The notes under the pieces are model-generated. The model searched no databases, had not been told where the DNA came from, and saw only the letters and a program-made list of their open reading frames with translations. Below are positions 45,982-55,100 of a stretch of DNA of 64,000 nt, one piece after another. The position numbers and the translations under genes were made by a program. Origin of the DNA: Bacteroidetes bacterium OLB12 (GTDB lineage: Bacteria; Bacteroidota; Bacteroidia; Cytophagales; Cyclobacteriaceae); the NCBI GenBank assembly GCA_001567185.1, contig LNFR01000070.1, positions 1-64,000 of the forward strand. Reading direction: 5' to 3'. The number at the start of each line of letters is the position of its first letter. Within the stretch, counting starts at the first letter, position 1.

Positions 45982-48384
45982 GTGAAGATACGTTCAATAA
46001 TTGTGGCCATGTTGTTTACTATTGGCGGAGTTGCTGCCCAACCTTGCACCATTCAGTTTTCCGGGTTGGTAGTTTCCGATACCGGTGAGCCATTAACGGG
46101 TGCCACGCTTAAACTAAATGAAAAAACTTTTACTGTGGCCGATCAGGAAGGCAAGTTCCATTTTAAAAACCTTTGCCGTGGAGAGTTTACTCTTACCATT
46201 CAGTTTGTAGGCTACCATACCAAAACTGTTACACTTTCATTAACGCAAAATTTACAACAAACCTACACGCTGTATCCTGACATCACCCAGTTGCAGGAAG
46301 TAATTGTAGCCGATCAGCTTCAGGGTATTGAACACGCCTACAACTTTGCTGCTTTAACTGAAAAGCAATTGGCCGCTACTGCGGGAAAAACACTGGGCGA
46401 GGCTGTGAAAGAATTAGCCGGAGTGAATACGATTCAGGCAGGTCCGGGTATTTTTAAACCTGTAATTCATGGGGTACACAGTCAGCGCATTCTCATTTTA
46501 AATTACGGTATCCGGCAGGAAGGCCAGCAATGGGGTGCCGAACATGCTCCTGAAATTGACCCCATGATGGCTTCTAACATCGTGGTGATAAAAGATGCAT
46601 CGGCTATTAAGTATGGAACCGATGCATTGGGTGGCGTTATTATTGTAAACCCTGCGCCTCTGCCCGAAAGCCCCGGCCTGGGTGGTTCGGTAAATGCAAT
46701 CCTGCAAAGCAATGGAAGATCGGGCACAATTTCAGGAGTATTGGAAGGAGGTATTAACAACCATAAAGGTTGGGGTTGGCGAACACAAGGTACCCTAAAA
46801 CGTGCCGGTGATTTTCATACTCCTGATTATAACCTTACCAATACCGGTATTCAGGAAATGAATTTTTCAGGGGCCGTTGGCTATCATAACGAGGGAAATT
46901 GTTTTGAAATTTATTTCAGTCGGTTTCAATCTGAAATCGGAATTCTGAAGGGTACCGCCATCAGCAACCTGGAAGATTTATTGAGTGCTTTTGAACGGGT
47001 ACCTCCGCTTTATACTTCTGAGTTTAGTTATTCCATTGGCGAACCTCGCCAAACGGTTAGCCACAACTTGTTAAAAATCAATAGCGAGTTACCTGTATCA
47101 TCCGGTACCTGGAAACTTCAATATGGCTTTCAAAACAATAACCGAAGAGAGTATGACATTCGCATAGGCGGGCTCTCGCAAGTACCGGCTATCCATTTGC
47201 AACTTAACACGCATACCCTCGAAACAGAATTTGAAACCAAAGCCTCGGCCAAACAAACCTACTCGGTTGGGGTAACGGGTATGTATCAGGATAACAAGAA
47301 TATTCCCGGTACGCAGCGAATTCCGTTTATACCCAACTTCGTCAATCTATCAGGGGGCGCATTTGGCATTTCAAAATTCAGTATTGGTAAATTTTCGGTT
47401 GATGCCGGAATCCGCTACGATTACCGGTACTACCAGGTGAGCGGCTACGATTTTAAAAATACACTATACCAATCGCAATTATCATTTAGTAATCTAAGTG
47501 CTACCCTGGGTGCCTCGCGGCAGCTACAAGGCAACCAGAAAATAAGTACCAGCCTAAGCAGTGCCTGGCGCCCACCCCATGTGGCCGAGTTGTATAGCCT
47601 GGGCACACACCAAAGTGCTGCTGCCATTGAATATGGCTTGTTGCTGAACGACTCAACCAATGAGGTAATGAATATTGAGGATGTAACGTACCACAATGAA
47701 CAAGCGCTGAAGTGGGTTACATCTTATACTCGGGCATGGGCCAACCTGCAGTTGGATTTATCAGCTTACGCGAATTACATTTTCAATTACATATACCAGA
47801 AACCCACCGGGGTTACTCAAAATGTACGTGGCGTTTATCCGTACTTCCGTTACACACAAACCGATGCTTTGTTTGCAGGAGCCGATGTGGCCGCAAGCTG
47901 GAATGTAAATACGCATTGGAGCCTACACCCCAAAGCTACGTTGCTTTGGGCAGCGGATGTAAAGCAGCATGATTACCTGGTATTTATTCCACCCAATCGG
48001 TACGAACTAACCTTGCGTTATGACCGGGCAACACAAAAAAAAGTAAAAAACTTTTTTGCTGAATCCCGGCTAAAGGTGGTGGATCAGCAACACCGTGTAC
48101 CCCGTACCATTACCGTGCGCGAGTTTTTTGAAGCGATTGATAATAATACTGATCCGCTTCAGGGAAGTACTGCCAATTTTGATTTCATGGATGCCCCGCA
48201 CGCATACGCCCTTATGAATGTGGCCACCGGGGTTACCCTAAAAAATGAAAAAGTTCAATACGATATCAGGCTGGTAACTGAAAATTTATTGAACACCACC
48301 TACCGCGAATACACGAACCGCTTCCGGTATTATGCCAACGACCTTGGTTCCAATTTTCTACTATCATTAAAATGTACTTTTTAA
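45982..48384 (+). CDS. TonB-dependent receptor, ZnuD/iron-complex receptor-like
   Basis: Start is GTG at 45982; signal peptide ends GVAAQ. A carboxypeptidase-regulatory-like domain (FSGLVVSDTGEPLTGATLKL) precedes a plug with VIHGVHSQRILILNYGIRQE and GQQWGAEHAPEIDPM, a pattern seen in ZnuD-like and related receptors (G-x-R-V-L-V-L-x-D-G-I-R in those). The beta barrel ends in NFLLSLKCTF with the terminal aromatic residue. Together with the His/Cys-rich protein before it and the lipoprotein after it (13 bases), it forms a cassette for uptake of a metal or metal complex; zinc is likely but not proved. Confidence 0.88.
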   Translation: MKIRSIIVAMLFTIGGVAAQPCTIQFSGLVVSDTGEPLTGATLKLNEKTFTVADQEGKFHFKNLCRGEFTLTIQFVGYHTKTVTLSLTQNLQQTYTLYPDITQLQEVIVADQLQGIEHAYNFAALTEKQLAATAGKTLGEAVKELAGVNTIQAGPGIFKPVIHGVHSQRILILNYGIRQEGQQWGAEHAPEIDPMMASNIVVIKDASAIKYGTDALGGVIIVNPAPLPESPGLGGSVNAILQSNGRSGTISGVLEGGINNHKGWGWRTQGTLKRAGDFHTPDYNLTNTGIQEMNFSGAVGYHNEGNCFEIYFSRFQSEIGILKGTAISNLEDLLSAFERVPPLYTSEFSYSIGEPRQTVSHNLLKINSELPVSSGTWKLQYGFQNNNRREYDIRIGGLSQVPAIHLQLNTHTLETEFETKASAKQTYSVGVTGMYQDNKNIPGTQRIPFIPNFVNLSGGAFGISKFSIGKFSVDAGIRYDYRYYQVSGYDFKNTLYQSQLSFSNLSATLGASRQLQGNQKISTSLSSAWRPPHVAELYSLGTHQSAAAIEYGLLLNDSTNEVMNIEDVTYHNEQALKWVTSYTRAWANLQLDLSAYANYIFNYIYQKPTGVTQNVRGVYPYFRYTQTDALFAGADVAASWNVNTHWSLHPKATLLWAADVKQHDYLVFIPPNRYELTLRYDRATQKKVKNFFAESRLKVVDQQHRVPRTITVREFFEAIDNNTDPLQGSTANFDFMDAPHAYALMNVATGVTLKNEKVQYDIRLVTENLLNTTYREYTNRFRYYANDLGSNFLLSLKCTF

Positions 48385-48397
48385 AATTCTAAACATT

Positions 48398-49008
48398 ATG
48401 ACTATTACAAGACCCATTCAGATTATTACAACTTCTTTCTCATTTTTTATTGCATTGTTTTTATCGGGTTGCGAAAACGATGACCCAGCCCGGGAAGATA
48501 CGCCCGAGTTAATTACACAGGTAACATTAACCTTTACACCACCCGGGAGCAGTCCAATCACCGTTACTGCAACCGACCCTGACGGAGAAGGCATTCAAGA
48601 CCTTATTGTAGATGGACCGATTAACCTGGCAAAAATACTACCTACACACTTACACTCGAATTGATAAATGGCCTGGCAAATCCTGCTGATCCGGCCTATA
48701 ACATAACCGAAGAGGTGGAAGAAGAAAGTGATGAACACCTGTTCTTCTTTGCCTGGACCAACAATACTTTTTCCGATCCGGCAGGTGATGGAAACATAGA
48801 CAACCGCAGCGATGCCGTTAACTATAATGATACAGATGCAAACGGATTACCCGTAGGGCTAAGTACAACGTGGACGACCACAGATGTAAGTGCTTCCGGA
48901 ACGTTTCGCGTTATTCTAAAACACCAACCTAATTTAAAATCGGCCACCTCTACCGCCACAATGGGCGAGAGTGATGTTGATCTTACTTTTACGTTAAATG
49001 TAAATTGA
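48398..49008 (+). CDS. Lipoprotein paired with the TonB receptor (one frameshift)
   Basis: Lipobox LFLSGC near residue 25, then a beta-rich domain ITQVTLTFTPPGSSPITVTA, followed by a segment EVEEESDEHLFFFAWTN, a pattern typical of lipoproteins that accompany metal-related TonB receptors in Bacteroidota. The frame breaks at the A run 48631-48635; one extra A gives AKNTTYTLTLELINGLANP and a protein of about 203 residues. It ends before a strong terminator. No catalytic motif; binding role presumed. Confidence 0.78.
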
Positions 49009-49034
49009 TAGAAAAGACTCTTTACAAAAACGGG

Positions 49035-49065
49035 TTAGCCGGAAATTTTACTTCCGGCTAATTTT
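49035..49065. terminator. Bidirectional rho-independent terminator
   Basis: Perfect 10-bp stem TTAGCCGGAA (49035-49044) with TTCCGGCTAA (49052-49061), followed by TTTTATTT and preceded by AAAAACGGG. It separates the TonB-receptor lipoprotein gene from the convergent DUF3299-like gene. Confidence 0.93.
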
Positions 49066-49087
49066 ATTTCTATGAAAGTCACAGGGT

Positions 49088-49650
49088 TTATTTCACCAAC
49101 ACGGCTTCCTCCACAATAAAATTTCCGTGCTCCAGATCAGAATCGTTTAACTTAAGCTTGCCTTTGATGCGGATAAACTCATCGGCTTCAAACGCAGGAG
49201 TTTTGGTTTTGAAATAAACTTCGGCAATGGATTCGGGGCCGGCACCTCCGCAGAAAAAACATTGGCTGTAAGGAAACTTGGATAAAATAATATAGGCATT
49301 GCCGTCCACATCAATGGGCAGGTAATAACCTTCCAGTTCAATCTGCTTTCCTACAAGTGCTTTGAGGTCGGCCGAAAATGTTGGAAACAAAAAATACTCT
49401 CCGGCTTTTTCGTTGTACTTCGCATCGAATTTGGTTTTGGCAAATGCTACCCAGCCATCGGTTTGAGAGAATCCAACCATTGGCCACGTTATCAAAAGTA
49501 TTAGAAGCATCTCAAAAATACTTTGTCATCGCGGACAGTGTTCCGCGATCTCGGAATCGGTGCAGAAAGGTTGGGATGCGGGAATAAATCCGGCATGACA
49601 TTCATCCTTACGTGTATTTTTGAGATGGCTTCTATCAATAATTTCTTCAT
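49088..49650 (-). pseudogene. DUF3299-like exported protein interrupted in its signal peptide by a MITE
   Basis: The mature part (QTDGWVAFAKTKFDAKYNEK onward, about 125 residues) contains LVGKQIELEGYYLPIDVDG and SQCFFCGGAGPES, a CxxC segment typical of DUF3299-like periplasmic proteins of FtsX-type metal ABC systems. The signal peptide is split: ATGAAGAAATTATTGATA lies at 49650-49633, and after the 129-bp element the reading continues at 49501. Removing the element and one TA copy gives MKKLLIILLITWPMVGFSQ, an excellent signal peptide. As it stands, translation could still start at an ATG inside the right terminal repeat (49510), giving MLLILLITWPMVGFSQ. Last gene of the ABC-FtsX-DUF3299 set. 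Confidence 0.78.
49504..49632. mobile_element. MITE-like inverted-repeat element, copy 2 (129 bp), inserted in a gene
   Basis: Its complement matches copy 1 (17870-18000) over its whole length with few differences. Terminal inverted repeats are about 19-20 bp and each end is flanked by TA (49502-49503 and 49633-49634), the target duplication expected from IS630/Tc1-mariner-type transposition. It codes for nothing, so a transposase in trans would have moved it. One C is missing in the left repeat (GAAGCATCTC against GAAGCCATCTC). Confidence 0.85.
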
Positions 49651-49753
49651 ATTCCTATTGGCAATTTTTAAATCCGCGCTGTCATCTTTGATGTGCAACA
49701 ATCATGGCATCTTCTTATCTACAATCTTAACCAAATACGCATTCTAACACAAA

Positions 49754-50996
49754 TCAGTTCCCGGCCAGTACTTTATGTATATCGGTACGGTATGCCTGAA
49801 GAGACGGAATCAACGAACAGACCATACCAAGCAACACACTTCCTATCAGCAAATACAGTTCTTCGTTGTAAAAAGTCATCGAATTTATTCCGGCTGTTTG
49901 ACTTTCGGTTATCCATTGCGTAAACAAATACAACACCGCATGGCCCAGGGCAATGCCCAGCATACTACCCCATAAGGTTAGCCATACTCCTTCTAATTGG
50001 GTGGCCCAAACCAGTTTTGCGCGACTGGCACCCATCGATCGCATAATGGCCAGATCGTACCTGCGCTCCTTCAAGGAATTGTAAAGTGCAATAAAAATAC
50101 TAAGGGCCGAAATGAAGATGAGTACATAGGCAAAGCCGGTCATCGCTTCAATACCCACTCCTAAAATTGAAAACAACCGCGCAGCCTCGAATGACGGTGA
50201 CGCGGCCTGCATGTTGGTTTGGCTGTTGATGTAACGCGGTAGTTGTATTGCAGCAATCGGGTTTCTGTATTTGATCAACAACGAAGTAATCTCTTTCGTA
50301 GAATCCGTTGCCATTACTGAAGGCACCAGTACCGATGCGGTGGTTGAATCTGGCCTGGCCACCGGTGCTTCCTCATCGGTATGTTCATGCACCATCCAAA
50401 TACTGGCCACCTGGGTAAGGATAAGATTATCCAATACGGTATGCGTGGGTTTCAAAACACCTTTCACCACAAAGGGGTGTGCTTCATGCGCATGCCCGCC
50501 ATCGCTTAAGCCATGCGCACTGGCAAACGTATCGCCCGCTTTTAGTTTAAGGTGTTGGGCAACAGCAGCACCTATTGTAACCTCCATTTCATTCTTCCAC
50601 CAATCGCCCGAAGCAAGTTCAGCTTTGTACAATTCTGCGTAAGCAGGAATCGTACCTACGATGCGGTAGTTTTGATAGCTATCACCCAATGCCAACGGTA
50701 TGGCATGTTTTACCAGGCGGTGTTTTGCCAGCCTGTCGGCATCAATAAGCTTAATGTTTCCGGTGGGGAAATCTACGTGAAACACATTGCAGAGAATCAA
50801 TTGTAACGGACTGCCTTTAGCACCTACCACCAGGTCAATACCTTTGGTAGTATCCGCTATTTTTTTCCTGCATTTGTTTATTAAACCACAACAAAATTGT
50901 AATCATGGCAATACCCAGCGAAAGCAATACTACGTTAAGCAACGTATTAAGCGGTCGCGCACGCAGGTAACTCGTAATGAGAATAAGTAAATTCAT
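49754..50996 (-). CDS. ABC transporter permease, FtsX/MacB type (one frameshift)
   Basis: Membrane protein with the MacB layout: helix 1 at the N-terminus (LNVVLLSLGIAMITILLWFN), a large extracytoplasmic domain with two histidine-rich loops (HGLSDGGHAHEAHP and VHEHTDEE), then three C-terminal helices with the FtsX signature RYDLAIMRSMGASRAKLVWA. The frame breaks in the seven-T run 50860-50866: removing one base gives EKIADTTKGIDLVVGAKGSP. The ATG overlaps the ATPase stop as TAATG. The histidine-rich loops and the companion DUF3299-like gene suggest metal handling. In Pseudomonas aeruginosa a similar ATPase-FtsX-DUF3299 set (PA4064-PA4066) is Zur-controlled; the parallel is inference. Confidence 0.85.
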
Positions 50997-51631
50997 TACA
51001 ATTGAATTACATTTTTAATCGTATCCTTTAACCGGTGGTCGTGGGTGGCTATAATTAACGTAGCCCGGTTTTGTTCTGCTACCGAAGTTAGCAATGCAGC
51101 TACACGGCTGCAGTTTTTATCATCTAAGGCCGAGGTTGGCTCATCGGCTATGATCACCGATGGTTTGTTTAAAACAGCACGGGCAATAGCAACACGCTGT
51201 GCCTGGCCTAAACTTAATTCCCTAATTCTTTTTTTCTTCTGATCGGCCATACCCAATTGTGTCAGTACTTCATCTACCCGGTGGTGGTCTTGCTTAAGAC
51301 CAGCCAGATACGGGGCCATCAATAAGTTTTGCTCTACCGAGAGCGCTGCCAACAAATGGTTACGTTGAAATATAAAACCGTAATTTCTTCCCCGAAACCG
51401 GTCGAGTTGCGATTCATTCAAACCAGATAATGCGGTTCCATTCACATCAATAGTACCGCGCTGTAATTTCAAAAGTCCACCCAATAAGTGCAGCAGGGTT
51501 GTTTTACCACTGCCCGATTCGCCCAAGAGTAAAAACTGTCCGGCAGCAGGAATGGAAAGATCCGGAAACACTATTTCACTGGCTGATGGATAGGTGTATG
51601 AAACTGATTTTGTTGTGATCATGATTTGCAA
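50996..51631 (-). CDS. ABC transporter ATP-binding protein of the LolD/MacB type
   Basis: A 211-residue ATPase: Walker A LGESGSGKTTLLHLLGGL, signature ELSLGQAQRVAIARAV, Walker B SVIIADEPTSALDD. The closest architecture is LolD/FtsE, which work with FtsX-type permeases, and such a permease follows directly. The start at 51631 could instead be the ATG four codons later (MITTKSVSYTYP). Cytoplasmic, membrane-associated. Confidence 0.93.
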   Translation of the reverse strand: MQIMITTKSVSYTYPSASEIVFPDLSIPAAGQFLLLGESGSGKTTLLHLLGGLLKLQRGTIDVNGTALSGLNESQLDRFRGRNYGFIFQRNHLLAALSVEQNLLMAPYLAGLKQDHHRVDEVLTQLGMADQKKKRIRELSLGQAQRVAIARAVLNKPSVIIADEPTSALDDKNCSRVAALLTSVAEQNRATLIIATHDHRLKDTIKNVIQL

Positions 51632-51697
51632 ACGCTCAAAAATAGAAAAGTAGCAGGAAGCACGATCAACGAAACAGGTAAACGGTTGTAAAATAAT

Positions 51698-52456
51698 TTA
51701 AGCCCAATCGGCAAACGCAATCTCTTTCAGATCAAACTTCCGGATCCCCTCATCCGTAAGAACCTGCAACCGGCCAAATTCATCAACCGCTTCTATTGTA
51801 CCATAAAACCGAGTGCGTCCATCTGCAAACAGGTGGCGTTCCCCCACCCGATACAACTGCAGGTGGTAGTCTGCCCGAATCGCGGCCAGGTTTCCCTCCC
51901 GAAATCGCAAATAGCGGGCTTCCAGCAACTGAAGTAATTCATTCAACTCCTGATTCAGGTTATACTCCTTTCCGGTTTCCAGTTTTAACGAAGTGGCTCG
52001 CGGGTTTCGAAATACGGTTTGGTTAATGTTTAATCCAATACCCACAATTACAAACTGAACCCGTGCCCCCGCCAATGAGCTTTCAATCAAAATACCGCAT
52101 ACCTTTTTTTCATTCACCAGAATATCATTCGGCCATTTGATTTTTACACCAGGGGTTTTTGTCTTTACATAATCGGCCACGCCCAGGGCAATCAGTTGGG
52201 TAAGTATAAACTGCTGATCGGGCTGCACGTTTGGTTTTAGCAAAACAGAAAAGGTGAGATTTTTTTCGGGTTCAGAAATCCACAGATTACCGCGCTGGCC
52301 GCGCCCGCTATATTGGTTATCGGTTATCACTACCGTTCCTTCTACGCTGGAAGTGCGCTGTGCCAAGTCCATGGCCAGGGAATTGGTAGAGTGACAATCT
52401 GGCACAAAAACCAGGTTTTTACCCATGAAAAGTGTTCTGGCAGGGATTTTATACAA
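51698..52456 (-). CDS. birA: Biotin--[acetyl-CoA-carboxylase] ligase
   Basis: Attaches biotin to the carboxyl carrier protein. Motifs: DCHSTNSLAMDLAQ, YSGRGQRGNLWISEPEKNLT (biotin and ATP loop) and VKIKWPNDILVNEKKVCGIL. There is no N-terminal helix-turn-helix, so it is not the repressor form. The start is TTG at 52456; an ATG ten codons downstream is the alternative. Divergent from rsfS. Confidence 0.94.
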   Translation of the reverse strand: MYKIPARTLFMGKNLVFVPDCHSTNSLAMDLAQRTSSVEGTVVITDNQYSGRGQRGNLWISEPEKNLTFSVLLKPNVQPDQQFILTQLIALGVADYVKTKTPGVKIKWPNDILVNEKKVCGILIESSLAGARVQFVIVGIGLNINQTVFRNPRATSLKLETGKEYNLNQELNELLQLLEARYLRFREGNLAAIRADYHLQLYRVGERHLFADGRTRFYGTIEAVDEFGRLQVLTDEGIRKFDLKEIAFADWA

Positions 52457-52468
52457 GGTAATTTTGGT

Positions 52469-52476
52469 TAGCTTTG
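52469..52476 (+). promoter_or_regulatory. Promoter -7 box of rsfS
   Basis: Exact TAGCTTTG, 34 bases before the rsfS ATG. It lies in the short divergent region with birA. Confidence 0.55.
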
Positions 52477-52510
52477 CAGATTGTACTGATTAAAAATTCC
52501 AAGATAGTTA

Positions 52511-52882
52511 ATGCCTAAAAAAAAGAAGCGGGTTGATTCCGAAAAACTCAGCGATGCAATCGTGAAGGGGATGCAGGAAAAGAAAGCCTCTGATGTGATC
52601 GTGATGGACTTGCGCAAAGTAAAGAATGCGGTGGCCGATTTTTTTGTGATTTGCTCTGGAAACAGCGATAAGCAATTAGAAGCCATTGCAGATTCCATTG
52701 ATGATGAGGTGTATAAAATCATGAAAGAAAGACCCTGGCACGTGGAAGGCAAAAACAATAAAGAATGGATGATTCTCGACTATATCAGTGTGGTTAGTCA
52801 TGTATTTCGAAAAGACCGCAGGGAATTTTACAGCCTCGAAAAATTGTGGGGCGATGCTGAAATAACCGAGATTGAAGACTAA
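52511..52882 (+). CDS. rsfS: Ribosome silencing factor
   Basis: RsfS binds ribosomal protein L14 and blocks joining of the subunits when nutrients are low. The 123-residue product has the family core: IVKGMQEKKASDVIVMDLRK, VADFFVICSGNSDKQLEAIA, WHVEGKNNKEWMILDYISVV and a conserved RREFYSLEKLWGDA end. It precedes ftsH by 53 bases, a common arrangement in Bacteroidota. Confidence 0.95.
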   Translation: MPKKKKRVDSEKLSDAIVKGMQEKKASDVIVMDLRKVKNAVADFFVICSGNSDKQLEAIADSIDDEVYKIMKERPWHVEGKNNKEWMILDYISVVSHVFRKDRREFYSLEKLWGDAEITEIED

Positions 52883-52935
52883 GCGAACTAATTAATGCTA
52901 AAGACGTTATTCATTAAGTAATTTTCAAATAAAGA

Positions 52936-54957
52936 ATGGACAAGGAAAGAGATAAAAACGTAGCGCCCAAAGGACCCCGGCCCAACTACCAAATGTGGAT
53001 TATTTTATCGCTGGTAGCCGTGGTGTTGGGTATCAGTTACTTCAACAAATCGGGAGAACTGGTTGAAATAACCGAAAGCCGTTTTGAAGATATGGTGGCC
53101 GATGGCAGCATTCGTAAACTTGTTCAAATCAAGAGCGATAATATCTGGATTATAGAAATAACCCTGAAAGAAAGTGCACTTCAAAATGCCAAGTACAAGC
53201 AGGAAATAGAAAAATCCAGCCCATGGGGCGTTCGCCCGGGTGGTCCGCATTACAAAATGAAAGTAGGATCTATTGATAAGTTTATCGAGAAATACGAACG
53301 ACTTAAAAAAGATGTTCCTCGGGCTGATCAGGTAGATCTTAAAGTAGAAGAGCGGCAGGATTATACTTCATTCTTATTCAACATCGGATTTCTGGTATTG
53401 TTGGTACTGGGCTTCTGGATGCTAATGCGCAGAATGACAGGCGGTGGCGGCCCGGGTGGGCAGATTTTCAACATTGGAAAATCAAAAGCAGCCTTGTTCG
53501 ATGCAGAGAATAAAGTACGTATTACGTTTGCCGATGTGGCCGGCCTGGAAGAAGCAAAAGAAGAGGTGAAAGAAATTGTTGACTTCCTCAAGTCGCCACA
53601 AAAGTTTACCAAGTTGGGTGGTAAAATTCCAAAAGGAGCATTATTGGTAGGCCCTCCCGGAACCGGAAAAACGTTGCTTGCCAAAGCGGTAGCCGGTGAG
53701 GCCGGTGTTCCATTTTTCTCCTTATCGGGATCGGATTTCGTAGAAATGTTTGTGGGTGTAGGTGCTGCCCGCGTGCGCGATTTGTTTAAACAAGCGAAAG
53801 AAAAAGCACCTTGTATTGTATTCATTGATGAGATTGATGCCATTGGCCGGTCGCGCGGAAGAGGCCAGATGCCCGGTGCCAATGATGAACGTGAAAATAC
53901 ACTCAACTCGTTGCTGGTTGAAATGGATGGTTTTGCTACCGATAGTGGCGTAATTATTCTTGCAGCCACCAACCGGCCCGATGTGTTAGACTCTGCCCTG
54001 CTGCGTCCGGGCCGTTTCGACCGCCAAATCAGTATCGACAAACCCGATATTGCAGGACGGGAGCAAATCTTTAAAGTACACCTGAAACCGATTAAGCTTT
54101 CAAAAGATATTGATGTAAAGAAACTGGCAGCCCAAACGCCCGGCTTTGCCGGAGCAGAAATTGCCAACGTGTGTAACGAAGCTGCCCTGATTGCTGCCCG
54201 CAGAGATAAAGCAGAGGTTGACATGCAGGATTTTCAGGATGCGATTGACCGTGTGATCGGGGGACTTGAAAAGAAAACCAAAATTATCTCGCCCGAAGAA
54301 AAACGCATTGTGGCTTATCATGAAGCTGGCCATGCCGTGGCCGGTTGGTTTCTGGAGCATGCCGACCCATTGGTGAAAGTAAGCATTGTTCCGCGTGGTG
54401 TGGCCGCGTTGGGATATGCGCAATACCTTCCTAAGGAACAATTCCTTTATCAGACAGAACAGCTGACAGACGAAATGTGTATGACCTTTGGCGGCCGGGC
54501 CGCAGAAGAAATTGTATTTGGAAAAATTTCGACTGGTGCCCTCAGCGACCTGGAGCGTATTACCAAAATGGCTTACAGCATGGTAACCGTGTATGGTATG
54601 AATAAAGAAATAGGAAACATATCATTCTACGATTCGAAGCAATCGGATTACACTTTTAACAAACCCTATTCAGAAGCAACAGCCGAAAAAATTGATCGCG
54701 AGGTAAAGAAGATAATTGACGAAGCCTTTGAAAGAACCAAACGCCTGCTTATCGAGCATCGCGAACATCTCGAAATAATTGCCAAAGAATTACTCGAGAA
54801 AGAAATCCTCTTTCAATCGGATCTGGAGCGCTTAATAGGCAAAAGACCATTTGCCCACCAGACTACATACGAGAAATTTACCAATGGCACAGCTACTGAG
54901 AAAAAAGAGAACACCGTAGAGGAGCCTAAAACCGAAGTTGCTCCTGAAGTGAAATAG
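52936..54957 (+). CDS. ftsH: ATP-dependent zinc metalloprotease FtsH
   Basis: Membrane-anchored AAA+ protease that degrades misfolded membrane proteins and regulators. Two transmembrane helices (about 18-37 and 136-160) flank a periplasmic domain. The AAA module has Walker [20 protein letters not shown], Walker [14 protein letters not shown] and an arginine finger in RPGRFDRQI. The protease has HEAGHAVAG with the zinc histidines. The C-terminal tail is rich in Glu and Lys. Full length (673 residues). A structured repeat follows the stop. Confidence 0.97.
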   Translation: MDKERDKNVAPKGPRPNYQMWIILSLVAVVLGISYFNKSGELVEITESRFEDMVADGSIRKLVQIKSDNIWIIEITLKESALQNAKYKQEIEKSSPWGVRPGGPHYKMKVGSIDKFIEKYERLKKDVPRADQVDLKVEERQDYTSFLFNIGFLVLLVLGFWMLMRRMTGGGGPGGQIFNIGKSKAALFDAENKVRITFADVAGLEEAKEEVKEIVDFLKSPQKFTKLGGKIPKGALLVGPPGTGKTLLAKAVAGEAGVPFFSLSGSDFVEMFVGVGAARVRDLFKQAKEKAPCIVFIDEIDAIGRSRGRGQMPGANDERENTLNSLLVEMDGFATDSGVIILAATNRPDVLDSALLRPGRFDRQISIDKPDIAGREQIFKVHLKPIKLSKDIDVKKLAAQTPGFAGAEIANVCNEAALIAARRDKAEVDMQDFQDAIDRVIGGLEKKTKIISPEEKRIVAYHEAGHAVAGWFLEHADPLVKVSIVPRGVAALGYAQYLPKEQFLYQTEQLTDEMCMTFGGRAAEEIVFGKISTGALSDLERITKMAYSMVTVYGMNKEIGNISFYDSKQSDYTFNKPYSEATAEKIDREVKKIIDEAFERTKRLLIEHREHLEIIAKELLEKEILFQSDLERLIGKRPFAHQTTYEKFTNGTATEKKENTVEEPKTEVAPEVK

Positions 54958-54972
54958 TTTTTTTAGTCTCCT

Positions 54973-55066
54973 AAAGAGGCTGACTCAAAAGTCCAGTTTA
55001 ATCTGGAATAACCCCGCCTAACGCGGGATCGCGATAACAGAACGCGACTTTTGAGGCGGCCTCTTT
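54973..55066. repeat. Structured inverted repeat with hairpins, also acting as terminator of ftsH
   Basis: Imperfect terminal inverted repeats: AAAGAGGC-TGACTCAAAAGTC (54973-54993) and GACTTTTGAGGCGGCCTCTTT (55046-55066). Inside are CCAGtttaatCTGG and CCCGCctaacGCGGG hairpins. A T run follows (55064-55069). The CTCAAAA-containing ends resemble those of the MITE-like element, but the sequence is different. It lies between ftsH and lpxH. Confidence 0.65.
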
Positions 55067-55100
55067 TTTCATTGATGTGGTTTTGTCGTTATTTGCATAC

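Noticed and set aside
49501..49701. Minus-strand open frame beginning in the gap and running through the MITE-like element
   Set aside because: It is the interrupted 5' end of the DUF3299-like gene read into the element, not a separate gene.
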